DNA from: Komagataeibacter melaceti
Lineage (GTDB): Bacteria; Pseudomonadota; Alphaproteobacteria; Acetobacterales; Acetobacteraceae
Length of the DNA stretch: 64,000 bases
Direction: 5' to 3'
Assembly (NCBI RefSeq): GCF_003403295.1
Contig: NZ_QUWV01000071.1
Span: 1-64,000 of the forward strand
Shown here piece after piece: positions 38,036 through 47,401 of this stretch. Position 1 is the stretch's first letter. The number at the start of each line of letters is the position of its first letter. The notes beneath the pieces were generated by a model. It saw only the letters and a program-made list of their open reading frames with translations, was not told where the DNA came from and did no database searches. A program made the translations under genes and the position numbers.

Positions 38036-38050
38036 GCAAAAGGCGTGCCA
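38036..38050 (-). promoter_or_regulatory. Sigma-54 promoter of fixABCX-modD
   Basis: On the minus strand, TGGCACG-CCTT-TTGC fits the consensus at every fixed base. It predicts a start near 38024, giving an untranslated leader of about 37 nt before fixA. Confidence 0.88.
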
Positions 38051-38130
38051 ACCGCGGACCCGCTGCAAACAACGGGCAATTGCATTACGAACGCCCCCGC
38101 CGGAGCGGCGCGACACGATTACGTCGGGTT

Positions 38131-38457
38131 TTACTCCCCGCTTTGTGTCAACTCCGACAGGCTGACAAAAGCACCGGACGGGCGGATGGCGTCCCGATGC
38201 ACCTTGAACACACGTTCCGTAATGGGGGTCGAGCGGGTGAAGTCATCATAGGCACGCTGAAGCTGCGCACGGCACAGCGCACGGCACGCGGCATCATCAC
38301 CACCCTGTTCGATATCGGCACCATTGAGATAGGTACCCATGCGGCGCAGGATGTGCAGCCGGGCCACATTGAGCACCTGCGGGTCGTACGGCACGTCAAG
38401 CACGCGAAAAAAATCCTCAGCCGCCGAAAGCTGGCGCAGTTCGTCCAGTATTCCCAT
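38131..38457 (-). CDS. nifW: Nitrogenase-stabilising protein NifW
   Basis: A 108-residue protein with the NifW pattern: L-x-x-L-x-x-A-E-D-F-F at the N-terminus, FRVLDVPYDPQVLNVARLHILRRMGTYL, and ...A-Y-x-D-F. NifW protects or helps maturation of the MoFe protein under oxygen. It ends the iscN-nifUSVW operon and its last codons hold the fix operon NifA site. Confidence 0.94.
   Translation of the reverse strand: MGILDELRQLSAAEDFFRVLDVPYDPQVLNVARLHILRRMGTYLNGADIEQGGDDAACRALCRAQLQRAYDDFTRSTPITERVFKVHRDAIRPSGAFVSLSELTQSGE
38144..38159. promoter_or_regulatory. NifA upstream activator site for fixABCX
   Basis: TGT-GTCAACTCCG-ACA is an exact TGT-N10-ACA. It lies about 100 bp upstream of the -24 element, inside the 3' end of nifW. 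It differs at two bases from the nifB site at 55710. Confidence 0.85.
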
Positions 38458-38498
38458 CGTCCTGTTCCCCTGTGGGCCGTGCCCCGTATAGGTTCATC

Positions 38499-39641
38499 TC
38501 ACCGTGTCTGGTTACAGCCCGACATGGCGGCGTATAATTCCGCAACTTCATTCAGTGCGACGTTACGCTTGGCAGTCGCGGCACGCTCACGCACGGATGC
38601 CAGCATGCCCACAACCAGTGCGTCATCCGCCTCAAGCCCCAGCGTTTCCAGCGCATGGCGCATGGCGGCCCGCCCGGAATGTTTGCCCAGCACGATTTCG
38701 CGCCGTCGGCCAAACTGCATGGGGTCCAGTGCTTCATAGGTGCCCGTGTCACGCAGCAGCCCCGAGACATGGATACCGGATTCATGGCGGAACACGCTGT
38801 CACCTACGATCGCCTTGTCCACCGGGACCGCACGACCGGAGGCCCGTGCGACAAGTGCTGCAAGCCCGGGCAACTGCACCGGGTCAACGCCGCTGTGGCA
38901 CCCGAGCAGGCGCGGCGCGCCGACCACGACTTCCTCCAGCGCGGCGTTACCCGCCCGCTCCCCCAGCCCCAGCACGGTGACACTGGCGCCATGCGCGCCA
39001 CCGCGAATGGCAGCCAGCGTGTTGGCGGTCGCCAGCCCCAGATCATCATGGCCATGGAATTCGATCTGCAGCCTGCAGCTTTCGCGCAGCCGGGTCATGA
39101 CTTCATAGACGCCAAACGGCTCCATGATCCCCAGCGTATCGGCATAACGGAAGCGGAAAGCCCCCGCCTGCTGCGCAATACCGACCAGATCCAGCAGGAA
39201 GGATATATCCGCGCGGCTGGCATCCTCGCCCCCTACCGACACGGCAAGGCCGCAATCACTGGCATGCGACACCACATCATAAACCATATCCAGCACCCGA
39301 CGCGGCGACGTGCGGTACTTGGCCATGATCTGGCGCATGGAGGTCGAGACCGACAGGTGGATGCTGTCCAGCCCGGTACGCCGGGCAACCAGAATATCTT
39401 CATGGCGCATCCGGCACCACGGGATGACACGGGCGCGCTGCACCGTGTCACCAATGGCGGCGATGATGGCGATCTCGTCATCGCCCATGGCCGGAACACC
39501 CGCCTCGATATCATCCACGCCGGCCTGATCAAGCGCGCGGGCGATTTCGAGCTTTTCCGCAGCGGTAAACGCAACACCAGGTGCCTGTTCACCATCCCTG
39601 AGGGTGGTGTCATTTACGATCAGGCGTGTGCAGTCTGACAT
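38499..39641 (-). CDS. nifV: Homocitrate synthase NifV
   Basis: A 380-residue enzyme of the alpha-isopropylmalate synthase family. [16 protein letters not shown] at residues about 10-25 is the hallmark. [23 protein letters not shown] and [11 protein letters not shown] carry the metal-binding residues. It makes homocitrate, the organic ligand of FeMo-cofactor, from acetyl-CoA and 2-oxoglutarate. It follows nifS by 35 nt. Confidence 0.97.
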   Translation of the reverse strand: MSDCTRLIVNDTTLRDGEQAPGVAFTAAEKLEIARALDQAGVDDIEAGVPAMGDDEIAIIAAIGDTVQRARVIPWCRMRHEDILVARRTGLDSIHLSVSTSMRQIMAKYRTSPRRVLDMVYDVVSHASDCGLAVSVGGEDASRADISFLLDLVGIAQQAGAFRFRYADTLGIMEPFGVYEVMTRLRESCRLQIEFHGHDDLGLATANTLAAIRGGAHGASVTVLGLGERAGNAALEEVVVGAPRLLGCHSGVDPVQLPGLAALVARASGRAVPVDKAIVGDSVFRHESGIHVSGLLRDTGTYEALDPMQFGRRREIVLGKHSGRAAMRHALETLGLEADDALVVGMLASVRERAATAKRNVALNEVAELYAAMSGCNQTR

Positions 39642-39676
39642 ATGGCGTCCCCTCTCTTGCCCCGCGGAACGCGGGA

Positions 39677-40879
39677 TCAGGCATAGGTCGGCGCAAAACC
39701 GGACTGGCCAGCATTCTTGCCATCCCAGAACGGGGACATTTCCCGCAGCCTGGCGATAATGCCCGGCATGACTTCCAGCACGTGATCCACGTCTTCATCC
39801 GTATTCTCGCGTGAGAACGAGAAGCGGATCGCGCCGTGGGCTGCGGTGTAGGGCACCTTCATCGCCCGCAGGACATGCGATGGCTCAAGCGAGCCGGACG
39901 TACAGGCCGAACCTGATGACGCCGCGATGCCCGCCTTGTTCATGAGCAGCAGGATCGCCTCGCCCTCGATATACTCGAACGCAACATTCGCGGTGTTGGG
40001 CAGGCGGTTTTCCACATCCCCCGCCACGAACGAATTGCCGATCCGCTGCAGCAGCCCCTGCTCCAGCCGGTCACGCATGGCACGTACGCGGGTGTTTTCA
40101 TCATTGATGTGCTGCTGCGCCAGTTCCGCCGCGACACCAAGGGCGACAATGCCGGGCGCGTTCTCGGTGCCCGCGCGCCGCCCGCGTTCCTGATGGCCGC
40201 CACGGATCAGCGGCCGCAGCCGCACGCCACGGCGCACGTACAGCGCCCCGATCCCCTTGGGCGCGTGCAGCTTGTGCCCGGACAGGGACAGCATGTCGAT
40301 TGCCGTCTCCTTCAGGTTCATCGGGATCTTGCCAACAGCCTGCACCGCATCGGTATGGAACAGGGCACCAGCTTCATGGGCGAGTTCGGCCAGCATTTCC
40401 ACCGGGAAGATCGTGCCGGTCTCGTTATTGGCCCACATGATGGAGGCTATGGCGGTGCGCGGTGAAAGTGCCTTGCGATACGCCTCGACATCCAGCCTGC
40501 CGCGCGCATCCACGCCGATATAGTGCACCTTGATGCCCCGTGACTTTTCCAGCCACGCGCACAGTGCCAGCACGGCCGGGTGCTCCACCGCGCTTGTCAC
40601 GATCTCGTTGCGGGCACCCTGTGTTTCCAGCGCGGAAAGGATGGCCGTGTTGTCGGATTCCGTACCGCCGCCGGTAAAGACGATTTCATGGTCGAACTGC
40701 GCGCCCAGCAGGGCCTGTAGCTGCCGCCGCCCCTTCAGCACGGCCCCCCCCACTTCCGAACCGAAGGCATGCATGGAGGATGCATTGCCGAACTGTTCGG
40801 TAAAGAAGGGCAGCATAGCCGCAACCGCAGCCGGATCGACACGGGTAGTTGCATTATTGTCGAGATAGACCGCCTTCAT
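39677..40879 (-). CDS. nifS: Cysteine desulfurase NifS
   Basis: About 400 residues from the ATG at 40879; AGGGAG sits 8 nt before it, so it is preferred to a GTG at 40888. Motifs: [12 protein letters not shown] at the start, the PLP lysine in [21 protein letters not shown], and the active-site Cys loop [20 protein letters not shown]. It takes sulfur from cysteine for the scaffold NifU. Its start is 14 nt after the nifU stop. Confidence 0.97.
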   Translation of the reverse strand: MKAVYLDNNATTRVDPAAVAAMLPFFTEQFGNASSMHAFGSEVGGAVLKGRRQLQALLGAQFDHEIVFTGGGTESDNTAILSALETQGARNEIVTSAVEHPAVLALCAWLEKSRGIKVHYIGVDARGRLDVEAYRKALSPRTAIASIMWANNETGTIFPVEMLAELAHEAGALFHTDAVQAVGKIPMNLKETAIDMLSLSGHKLHAPKGIGALYVRRGVRLRPLIRGGHQERGRRAGTENAPGIVALGVAAELAQQHINDENTRVRAMRDRLEQGLLQRIGNSFVAGDVENRLPNTANVAFEYIEGEAILLLMNKAGIAASSGSACTSGSLEPSHVLRAMKVPYTAAHGAIRFSFSRENTDEDVDHVLEVMPGIIARLREMSPFWDGKNAGQSGFAPTYA

Positions 40880-40892
40880 CTTGCCCACTCCC

Positions 40893-41822
40893 TTACTTCC
40901 CGGCCGGAACCGGAATAACGCGCACCGGCATGCCCAGCCGTTCGGCCAGACGCCCCTGGATGCCCTGAACGGTCACCGCCGCAAGCTGGCAGTTGACGCA
41001 TGCGCCGGTCATGCGGACCATCACGCGGTTGTCCTCCACATCCACCAGTTCGCAATCACCGCCATCGTTGCGCAGTGCGGGGCGCAGTTCCTCCAGCACT
41101 TCCTCGATCACGCGGATCTTCTGCACGGTCGTCATTCTGGAACTGGCGGGGGCGGGAGGTGCGACCGGGGATTTGCGCTGCTGGCGGCCGGGCGCCACCG
41201 GCACCGCCCCCATGACAAATGCCTGCGCGGGGTCAAGCAGGCCCTCGGCCACCATCTCGGCATTGGTTTTTTCCAGCACGGCTTCCACACCCTCGACACA
41301 GGTGCCGCAGCTTCCTGTCGCCTTGGTGAAATGGGCCACCTGCTCCATGCTGGTAAGGCCGTTATTGCGCACGGCCCGCTCGATCATGCCTTCATCAATG
41401 CCAAAGCACTTGCACAGCAGCGCGCCTTCCTCATGGTCGTCTTCCCAGACCTCGCCACGATAATTGGCCACCGCCGCGCGCAGGGCCTCGTACCCCATGA
41501 CGGAGCAGTGCATCTTTTCGGGCGGAAGGCCGCCGAGGAAATCGGCAATGTCCTGATTGGTGATCTTCAGCGCCTCATCAAGCGTCTTGCCGATGATGAT
41601 CTCGGTCAGGGCGGAGGACGATGCGATTGCCGAACCGCACCCGAAGGTCTGGAAGCGTGCATCGGTAATCCGTTCGGATTCCGGGTCCACCTTGATCATG
41701 AGCTTCAGCGCGTCGCCACAGGCAATGGCGCCCACTTCCCCCACGCCGCTGGCATCTTCCAGCGTTCCCGCGTTTTTCGGGTTGAAGAAGTATTCCTGTA
41801 CTTTATCAGAGTATTCCCACAT
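40893..41822 (-). CDS. nifU: Fe-S scaffold protein NifU
   Basis: A 309-residue three-domain protein. The N-terminal IscU-like part has CGDALKLMIKV. The central [2Fe-2S] ferredoxin-like part has CKCFG and CGTCVEGVEAVL. The C-terminal Nfu part has MTGACVNCQLAAVTVQGIQGRL. A Pro/Ala linker (APPAPASSR) separates the last two. It assembles [4Fe-4S] clusters for nitrogenase with NifS. All expected cluster cysteines are present. Confidence 0.97.
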   Translation of the reverse strand: MWEYSDKVQEYFFNPKNAGTLEDASGVGEVGAIACGDALKLMIKVDPESERITDARFQTFGCGSAIASSSALTEIIIGKTLDEALKITNQDIADFLGGLPPEKMHCSVMGYEALRAAVANYRGEVWEDDHEEGALLCKCFGIDEGMIERAVRNNGLTSMEQVAHFTKATGSCGTCVEGVEAVLEKTNAEMVAEGLLDPAQAFVMGAVPVAPGRQQRKSPVAPPAPASSRMTTVQKIRVIEEVLEELRPALRNDGGDCELVDVEDNRVMVRMTGACVNCQLAAVTVQGIQGRLAERLGMPVRVIPVPAGK

Positions 41823-41866
41823 GGGGCACGCCTCCCGTTACCTGGTGAAATCGCCTGGCACGCGTA

Positions 41867-42187
41867 TTAACTGAAGGATTTTCCGCACGAGCATTTGGAT
41901 GCCGCATTCGGGTTGTCGAACGAGAAGCCGGACTGCTCCAGCGTCACGACAAAATCGACGGTCGTGCCGTCCAGATGCGGCATGCTCTCCGCATCGACGA
42001 AAACCTTCACCCCATCCATTTCCATGATCACGTCGGACGGCTCGGGCGCCGAGACCAGCCCCATCATGTATTTGAAGCCCGAACACCCACCGGATTCAAC
42101 CATGATGCGGATGCCATCAACCGGGCCGGCTGCCCCCGCGATTGCCGAGCGAACGGCGTCACAGGCACTTGGCGTCAGCTGGATCAT
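41867..42187 (-). CDS. iscN: nif-linked A-type Fe-S carrier (IscA/HesB family)
   Basis: 106 residues from the ATG at 42187, with AGGAG 6 nt upstream; the frame is open to 42349 across the promoter, which rules out the longer form. Ligand cysteines: G-G-C-S-G-F-K in the middle and the C-terminal K-C-S-C-G-K-S-F. Alphaproteobacterial nif clusters often have such a gene (iscN) before nifUS. First gene of the iscN-nifU-S-V-W operon. Confidence 0.93.
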   Translation of the reverse strand: MIQLTPSACDAVRSAIAGAAGPVDGIRIMVESGGCSGFKYMMGLVSAPEPSDVIMEMDGVKVFVDAESMPHLDGTTVDFVVTLEQSGFSFDNPNAASKCSCGKSFS

Positions 42188-42227
42188 CGCGAACTCCTCT
42201 TTCCACGAAAGGTTTGTCTGGAAAGAC

Positions 42228-42242
42228 GCAAGCGTCGTGCCA
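42228..42242 (-). promoter_or_regulatory. Sigma-54 promoter of iscN-nifUSVW
   Basis: On the minus strand TGGCACG-ACGC-TTGC, a perfect consensus. The predicted start near 42216 leaves a leader of about 29 nt. Confidence 0.88.
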
Positions 42243-42300
42243 AGAACGGATGGCGGGGATTGACCATTCCACCGTACGGAATCTGTACGGTTTGCAACTT

Positions 42301-42331
42301 TGTCGGCTTCCTGACGTGTCCGGACGCGACA
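42301..42331. promoter_or_regulatory. Imperfect NifA site region for iscN-nifUSVW
   Basis: Two near-matches overlap here: TGT-N10-ACG (42301-42316) and TGT-N9-ACA (42317-42331). The position, about 60-90 bp upstream of the -24 element, is right for NifA. The outer TTGTCG...CGACAA pair also occurs around the nifH site. Confidence 0.5.
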
Positions 42332-42359
42332 AATAAAAAATCCCGGCACGGGGCCGGGA
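42332..42359 (-). terminator. Terminator after nifQ
   Basis: A 7-bp stem TCCCGGC / GCCGGGA (42341-42359) followed on the minus strand by TTTTTTATTT. It ends the nifH-to-nifQ operon before the iscN promoter. Confidence 0.85.
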
Positions 42360-42394
42360 CTGGAATTATACTTTTATGCCATGCGAATGATTTT

Positions 42395-43012
42395 TCAGGC
42401 GGCCTTGCCCGCCGCTATGCGCGCCAGCAGGCTTTCACCATCCTCCTCGCCAAAGCACTGGTCAAAATCGTCACATTCATCACAGACGGGGGTGGTGCAG
42501 ATACTGTAGCCTTCATCACGGCAGATGAGGCGGAAGAAGAATTTCTTCCATTTCATGTCCGCACTGTTGCGCCGCGCCAGTGGCTCGAAATGACGTTCCA
42601 GCAGCCACGAAAGCTCGCGCCTGTGCCGCAGCCCCAGATCCTGCCACAGGTGGTTGGGCTCCATTGCCCGGCGCGCGATCAGGGCCGCGAGCAGTTGCCC
42701 CCATGTGGCATCATCCGAACAGTTGCCCCGGCGCAGCAGGTCACGCAGCGCCGCCTCCGTCGCATCCATCTCGGGCGCGGGCATTTCAGCCAGACGCTCG
42801 AAACGCTCCTTTGCACCGGGCAATGTCCTGCCGACCAGTTCAACCATGTCGCGACCGCCCAGCCCGGTCAGTTGCGCCAGCGGGACCGACCGCTCACGCG
42901 CCTGAACGAGGGAAAGGGCGAGAATGGAGGCAACAACATGGGCATCGAACTGGTCACACTCGCCCCCCGCGCTACCGGCCATAAGCCAGCCGTAGATGTC
43001 CGTGGCCTGCAT
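42395..43012 (-). CDS. nifQ: Molybdenum donor protein NifQ
   Basis: About 205 residues from the ATG at 43012; the frame is open to 43093 but would then overlap fdxB. The C-terminal motif C-x4-C-x2-C-x5-C (CTTPVCDECDDFDQC) is complete and holds the [Mo-3Fe-4S] precursor site. NifQ supplies Mo to NifEN/NifH for FeMo-cofactor. Last gene of the long nifH operon. Confidence 0.93.
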   Translation of the reverse strand: MQATDIYGWLMAGSAGGECDQFDAHVVASILALSLVQARERSVPLAQLTGLGGRDMVELVGRTLPGAKERFERLAEMPAPEMDATEAALRDLLRRGNCSDDATWGQLLAALIARRAMEPNHLWQDLGLRHRRELSWLLERHFEPLARRNSADMKWKKFFFRLICRDEGYSICTTPVCDECDDFDQCFGEEDGESLLARIAAGKAA

Positions 43013-43037
43013 TGCTTTTCCATCCCTTCGGGTTCTG

Positions 43038-43328
43038 TCAGCCTGCCCCGTGCGTCTGGCAATCGGTGGGGCACACCCGGGCGCATGCGCCACAGCCTAT
43101 GCAGGCACCGGCGTCCGCCATCACCATCACGCGGCGTTCAACGTCACCATCATCCTCGTCTTCGTCGTCAACCACGTTGCCCTCATCATCAATCCCGCGC
43201 AGGGTCATGACGCCACGGCCACAGACCTTGAAGCAGCGCCCGCAGCCGATACACACCGCCGGGTTGATCGAGAGAAGGTAATCCGGCTGCCAGGGCCGGC
43301 CATCACGCGTTACGCAGTCCATATTCAT
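43038..43328 (-). CDS. fdxB: nif-specific ferredoxin III, two [4Fe-4S] motifs
   Basis: A 96-residue ferredoxin with CIGCGRCFKVC near residue 26 and CIGCGACARVCP near residue 75. A very acidic insert (DDEDEDDGD) lies between them. This arrangement is the nif-specific ferredoxin III family. It probably donates electrons to nitrogenase or its assembly. Its start overlaps the end of the DUF683 gene by 4 nt. Confidence 0.93.
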   Translation of the reverse strand: MNMDCVTRDGRPWQPDYLLSINPAVCIGCGRCFKVCGRGVMTLRGIDDEGNVVDDEDEDDGDVERRVMVMADAGACIGCGACARVCPTDCQTHGAG

Positions 43329-43534
43329 TCCCCTGCCGCTGCCTCGGCGGCCTTCAGCGCCTCGCGCTTTGCCGTCAGGTCCGCATAGGCCTGATGGGCC
43401 CGGGCCGCGACGGCCGTGATTGTCTGCCAGTTGACGGGCAGGTCCTCAGCCAGATCATGCAGGTCCATCTTGGCCTGGGTTGCCCGCGCGGACAGCTTTT
43501 TCAGTTCCGCCTTCATCTCAGCAATCTGCATCAT
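43325..43534 (-). CDS. DUF683 (Rop-like, CCE_0567 family) nif protein
   Basis: A 69-residue helical hairpin protein (MKAELKKLSARATQAKMDLHDLAEDLPVNW...). Members occur only in nif clusters, usually beside the DUF269 gene, and the structure of one is a helical dimer. Its role is not settled. Two Met codons (43534, 43531) can serve as start. Confidence 0.9.
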   Translation of the reverse strand: MMQIAEMKAELKKLSARATQAKMDLHDLAEDLPVNWQTITAVAARAHQAYADLTAKREALKAAEAAAGE

Positions 43535-43546
43535 GCCGTCCCTCCG

Positions 43547-44014
43547 TTATGCCCGTGCGACTTCTGGAAATTCCTCGATCTGGCTGATCGCCTGACGAAC
43601 CGCCTTTTCCCCTTCACGCGCCAGCGCCGACAGGTTTTCAAACCCGAAGCGGTGCACGTCACGCAGTGACTTCGCCAGAACGACCAGCCTGCCGGTGGTC
43701 AGGATCACGCGGCCAAACCCCTCATGGCTCATCTTCATCATCGGTGACGCCATAAGCCCGGTCTCCTGCTCGATCGCGAGGCCCACGGCCTGATAGAAGG
43801 TCTCGACACGCGCCAGCGTATCGGGGTCCGGGTCGCTGATCATCGGCATGGCGCGGCGTTCTTCCTTCGTAACGATGTAATCGTCCAGCAGCGCCGTATC
43901 CTTCTTGCGCTCCCATGCGCCGTACATGTCTTCCGCCCGGATACGCCCGACCAGCGCCTTCATGAACGGCGTCGCCATGGGGTCATCAATGGTTTCATTA
44001 CCTGTCTGCGACAT
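43547..44014 (-). CDS. NifX-associated DUF269 protein
   Basis: A 155-residue protein of the DUF269 family, found directly after nifX in most Mo-nitrogenase clusters. Visible: PFMKALVGRIRAEDMYGAWE, FYQAVGLAIEQETG, and GFGRVILTTGRLVVLAKSLRDVHRFGF. Probably aids FeMo-cofactor traffic or nitrogenase maturation. It starts 2 nt after the nifX stop. Confidence 0.92.
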   Translation of the reverse strand: MSQTGNETIDDPMATPFMKALVGRIRAEDMYGAWERKKDTALLDDYIVTKEERRAMPMISDPDPDTLARVETFYQAVGLAIEQETGLMASPMMKMSHEGFGRVILTTGRLVVLAKSLRDVHRFGFENLSALAREGEKAVRQAISQIEEFPEVARA

Positions 44015-44016
44015 CG

Positions 44017-44520
44017 TCAGTCTTCCTCATCCAGAAAATCCATGGAGCGTGGTGTCGCTGCCCCCATGGCCTTGCGCAGCCATGGCGGGGGGTTGCCGGA
44101 CATCATGGTCTGCACACGTTCGATAACGGACGGTATGCTCTGCGCCGTGGGCAGCTTGACCGGGTGGATGCGCGCGCCCACCACCTTGGCTGCGGCCGGT
44201 CCGCCAATCGCCAGCACGAAAAGCAGGTTGCAACCGGTCAGGGCCTCGACCTTGGGGCCGATCCTGTCATCCCCTTCAACCTTGTGCGCGCCAGATTCGT
44301 CCGACACTTCATCAAAGCCCACGGCCTCGACAAAATGCGCCTCGTCCGGGGTTACGTCCCATACGGCAAACCGGCGCGCCGAGCCGAAATGCGCGTTCAG
44401 GGACTTCATATCCTGCGTCGCGATCGCGATACGCAGCCGGGGCACGGGTGCAGTCTCGGCTTTACCTGCGCCACCATCGGCTGGCGCGGGATCAATGAGC
44501 TGCAAGTGACGCGCTGTCAT
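44017..44520 (-). CDS. nifX: FeMo-cofactor carrier NifX
   Basis: About 167 residues from the ATG at 44520, with GAGGAG 7 nt upstream; the upstream open frame lies inside nifN and is not coding. The domain RIAIATQDMKSLNAHFGSARRFAVWDVTPDEAHF is shared with the end of NifB. NifX holds the NifB-co and VK precursors during cofactor synthesis. It overlaps the nifN end by 29 nt. Confidence 0.94.
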   Translation of the reverse strand: MTARHLQLIDPAPADGGAGKAETAPVPRLRIAIATQDMKSLNAHFGSARRFAVWDVTPDEAHFVEAVGFDEVSDESGAHKVEGDDRIGPKVEALTGCNLLFVLAIGGPAAAKVVGARIHPVKLPTAQSIPSVIERVQTMMSGNPPPWLRKAMGAATPRSMDFLDEED

Positions 44521-45889
44521 GCACAATCTCCTCGTTGAAAGGGGCAGGCCGCGCGGGCGCGAAATCGTCCGGCTTGTGTTCATGCATCTGCCCCATGAAC
44601 AGGTTGGCGACACGGAAAATGAGGTCCCGCGTGCCGCAGTACCCAACCGTGTGCATATGAGCCGTGCCCAGCCGGTCAAAAATGGGAAAACCCACCCGCA
44701 GCAGGGGAATGCCCAGCCGCCGGGCGGACTGTCGGCCATGGCTGTGGGTTACCAGAAGATCCGCCCCGCCAGCGGCACGCACCGCATCCTCCATATCCGT
44801 CAGATCGCCAATGATGACGCGCTCCGTCGGGATCTGGGCCAGGTTGGGGGAATTGGCGGTGGACGCCACGGCGGCCACGATTTTCGCGCCCATGCTGGTA
44901 AAGAACTGCGACAGGCTGAACAGCAGGTCCGGGTCCGCCGCAATGGCGATCCGCTTGCCACCAAAATGGAAGTGCCCGTCCAGCATCGCATCCAGAAGCT
45001 GGCTGCGCTGGCGGCGGTAGCGCCCCGGCACCGCCCGGCCCGAAATATGTGAAAGCAGGGACAGCAGGCGGTCATTGGGCGCCAGCCCCGTCAGGGTGGA
45101 AAATACCGTTACCGGCACACCGGTCAGGCTGCACAGCAGGTCGGCGGGCTGGCGCATATGTTCGCCAATGGCGATGGTATGCACGGCGCGCGCCATCTGC
45201 GCCACTTCCTCCAGCCTTGCGCCACCCTGCGTTGTTGCGCACCAGTCCTCGGCAATGTGCCCGTCCAGCGAGCCGGACAGGTCCGGCAGGATAACCGGGT
45301 ACAGCCCGAAACTTTCAATCAGGTCACGCAGGTACTCGATGTCGGCAGGCGTCTGGTTGACACCCGGCAGGACATTGACTTGCTGGAAGGATGTCACGGC
45401 GGGCGACCATGGCGCCACCACGCCATCAATGACCGCACTGACTGCTGCGGCCCATCCATCCTCCAGGGCACCTATGTAATCAGGGGTGGAGGCGAATACG
45501 ACGGACGTGTCCGCCAGTTCGGGCTGTCGCGCAAGGATCAGCTTCAGGTCCCCGGCATAATCCTCGCCCCGCGTTTCCACCAGCGCGGTGGAGGCTATGC
45601 CGATAAAACGCGGTTTCATCCGGCGCTGCAGGTTCAGCAGGGCTTCTTCCATATTGCCCGCCGCACCCAGAATGGTCGCGACTTCATCCATCGCGGTTGT
45701 CTGTAGCGGGATGGCCTCCTTGTAATGCCGGACAAGCAGCACGAGCGCGAAGGACGTACACCCCTGCGACCCATGCAGCAGCGGCACCGCCCCCTCTATG
45801 CCCAGATAGCCCAGCGCAGCACCCAGTGGCGTGGACGACTTGAGCGGGTTGATGGAGACGGGCTTACGTGACTTGATGATTTCAGCCAT
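44492..45889 (-). CDS. nifN: FeMo-cofactor scaffold subunit NifN
   Basis: A 465-residue NifK-like protein starting MAEIIKSRKPVSINPLKSSTPLGAALGYLGIEG. LLHGSQGCTSFALVLLVRHYKE holds a conserved cluster Cys. With NifE it forms the alpha2beta2 scaffold on which FeMo-cofactor is finished. It starts immediately after nifE (no gap), so the pair is coupled. Confidence 0.96.
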   Translation of the reverse strand: MAEIIKSRKPVSINPLKSSTPLGAALGYLGIEGAVPLLHGSQGCTSFALVLLVRHYKEAIPLQTTAMDEVATILGAAGNMEEALLNLQRRMKPRFIGIASTALVETRGEDYAGDLKLILARQPELADTSVVFASTPDYIGALEDGWAAAVSAVIDGVVAPWSPAVTSFQQVNVLPGVNQTPADIEYLRDLIESFGLYPVILPDLSGSLDGHIAEDWCATTQGGARLEEVAQMARAVHTIAIGEHMRQPADLLCSLTGVPVTVFSTLTGLAPNDRLLSLLSHISGRAVPGRYRRQRSQLLDAMLDGHFHFGGKRIAIAADPDLLFSLSQFFTSMGAKIVAAVASTANSPNLAQIPTERVIIGDLTDMEDAVRAAGGADLLVTHSHGRQSARRLGIPLLRVGFPIFDRLGTAHMHTVGYCGTRDLIFRVANLFMGQMHEHKPDDFAPARPAPFNEEIVHDSASLAAH

Positions 45890-47341
45890 CTATCCCTCCC
45901 TTGCCAGGGGTGTCAGGCGGGGCACGTTATCGTCCAGCCAGTCTTCCGTTTCACCTTCCTCCCACGGCGCCAGACGCCGCACTTCCGCCCAGACCGGATT
46001 GGACAGCGAACGGTCGAGTTCCTGCACCAGCGTGACCATGCCGTCATATCCGGCATAGGCTTCATGGCGTTCCTGATTGATGTCGAGCCATGGCACCCGC
46101 GCCTTGAGTGCGACAAACTGCGTGCGCCCGCCCGATAGCAGGATGTCGGCATCACCCCGGCGGAGCTGGGCATACATCTCACGCGGGGGAATGCTTTCGA
46201 CCATGTGCGCATCCCCGCCCATGATGTCTTTGATTTTCTGCTTGTCGTTATCGGTGGATTTGCGGACCGAGGTGCCGACCACCACCATCCCCATCTCCTG
46301 CAGGGCGGATACGATCGACCATGATTTGACGCCGCCCGTGTAAAGCAGCACGCGCTTGCCAGCCAGGCGCTGGCGATAGGGTTCGATCCGCGCCCATGCC
46401 CGCGCTTCCTCCGCCGCAATCAGGGCCTCGGTCCGGGCAATCAGGTCTTCGGGCGCGCCGCGCGACACCAGCAGTTTCGCCACCGAGCGCAGGGCGGTGG
46501 AGGTGTCGCTTATGCCGTAAAATGACCCCTCAAAATAAGGGATGCCCCAGCGTTCTTCCATCTTGCGTGCGACATTGATGAGTGCGGTCGAGCACACCAT
46601 CATGTTCACTTTCGCACGGTGCGCGGACGCCACTTCGCGATACCGGGCATCGCCCGTCACACAGGCATGCACACGGATGCCAAGAGCCTCGAACAGGGGC
46701 CGGACCTGCCACAGTTCACCGGACAGGTTGTATTCACCTAAAATATTGATGTCGAAAGGCGTGCTGACTTCCGGCTCCATCGTACCGATCACATGATCGA
46801 GCAGGGCCTCGCCCGCCAGCTTGTTGCCCAGATTCTTGGACCCCACAAATCCCGGCGCATCCACGGGTATGCAGGGCGTGCCGAGTTTGTCGGATGCATA
46901 GGCGCATACCGCGCCGATATCATCACCGATCAATGCGGGAACACAGGTGGAATAAACGAAAACGGCAGGTGGCGCGTAGCGCGCGATCACCTCCTTGATG
47001 GCTTTGTACAGTCTTTTTTCGCCCGTCCCCATGACAATATCCATCTGGGACAGGTCGGTCGTCACCCCCAGCCGGTACAGCCTTGGCCCGGAACTGGCCG
47101 CATGCCGGTTGTCCCAGCCATTGCCTTCACACGCCAGCGGACCATGAACGAGATGGACCACATCCGTAATTGGCTGAAGCGCGATCTTGGCGCCATCAAA
47201 CGCGCAGCCGCCCGCAGCCGCACCCGGCGTCAGCGGTTTGGAGCAACCTTTCTTGCGTTCCTTCTCACCTTTTGCCGCGTTCTTGTCGCAGCCCGGCTCG
47301 TTGAACAGTTCGGCAACCTTCGCCTTCAAAGCGTCGCTCAT
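45890..47341 (-). CDS. nifE: FeMo-cofactor scaffold subunit NifE
   Basis: About 483 residues from the ATG at 47341, with GGAGAGGACG upstream. Visible: [52 protein letters not shown] and [22 protein letters not shown]. It is the NifD-like partner of NifN. A perfect 9-bp hairpin lies between the nifK stop and this start. Confidence 0.96.
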   Translation of the reverse strand: MSDALKAKVAELFNEPGCDKNAAKGEKERKKGCSKPLTPGAAAGGCAFDGAKIALQPITDVVHLVHGPLACEGNGWDNRHAASSGPRLYRLGVTTDLSQMDIVMGTGEKRLYKAIKEVIARYAPPAVFVYSTCVPALIGDDIGAVCAYASDKLGTPCIPVDAPGFVGSKNLGNKLAGEALLDHVIGTMEPEVSTPFDINILGEYNLSGELWQVRPLFEALGIRVHACVTGDARYREVASAHRAKVNMMVCSTALINVARKMEERWGIPYFEGSFYGISDTSTALRSVAKLLVSRGAPEDLIARTEALIAAEEARAWARIEPYRQRLAGKRVLLYTGGVKSWSIVSALQEMGMVVVGTSVRKSTDNDKQKIKDIMGGDAHMVESIPPREMYAQLRRGDADILLSGGRTQFVALKARVPWLDINQERHEAYAGYDGMVTLVQELDRSLSNPVWAEVRRLAPWEEGETEDWLDDNVPRLTPLAREG

Positions 47342-47370
47342 CGTCCTCTCCAACCTGTTTTCCCGCGCAT

Positions 47371-47393
47371 CCGGGCGGCACATAGCCGCCCGG
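47371..47393 (-). other. Intercistronic hairpin nifK/nifE
   Basis: CCGGGCGGC-ACATA-GCCGCCCGG, a perfect 9-bp stem with a 5-nt loop, 8 nt after the nifK stop. There is no T run. It may slow exonucleases or attenuate transcription into nifEN. Confidence 0.6.
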
Positions 47394-47401
47394 CGCGAAC
47401 A

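Noticed and set aside
40881-41870. 329-residue + strand open frame
   Set aside because: Antisense to nifU, with a His/Gly/Arg-rich shadow composition.
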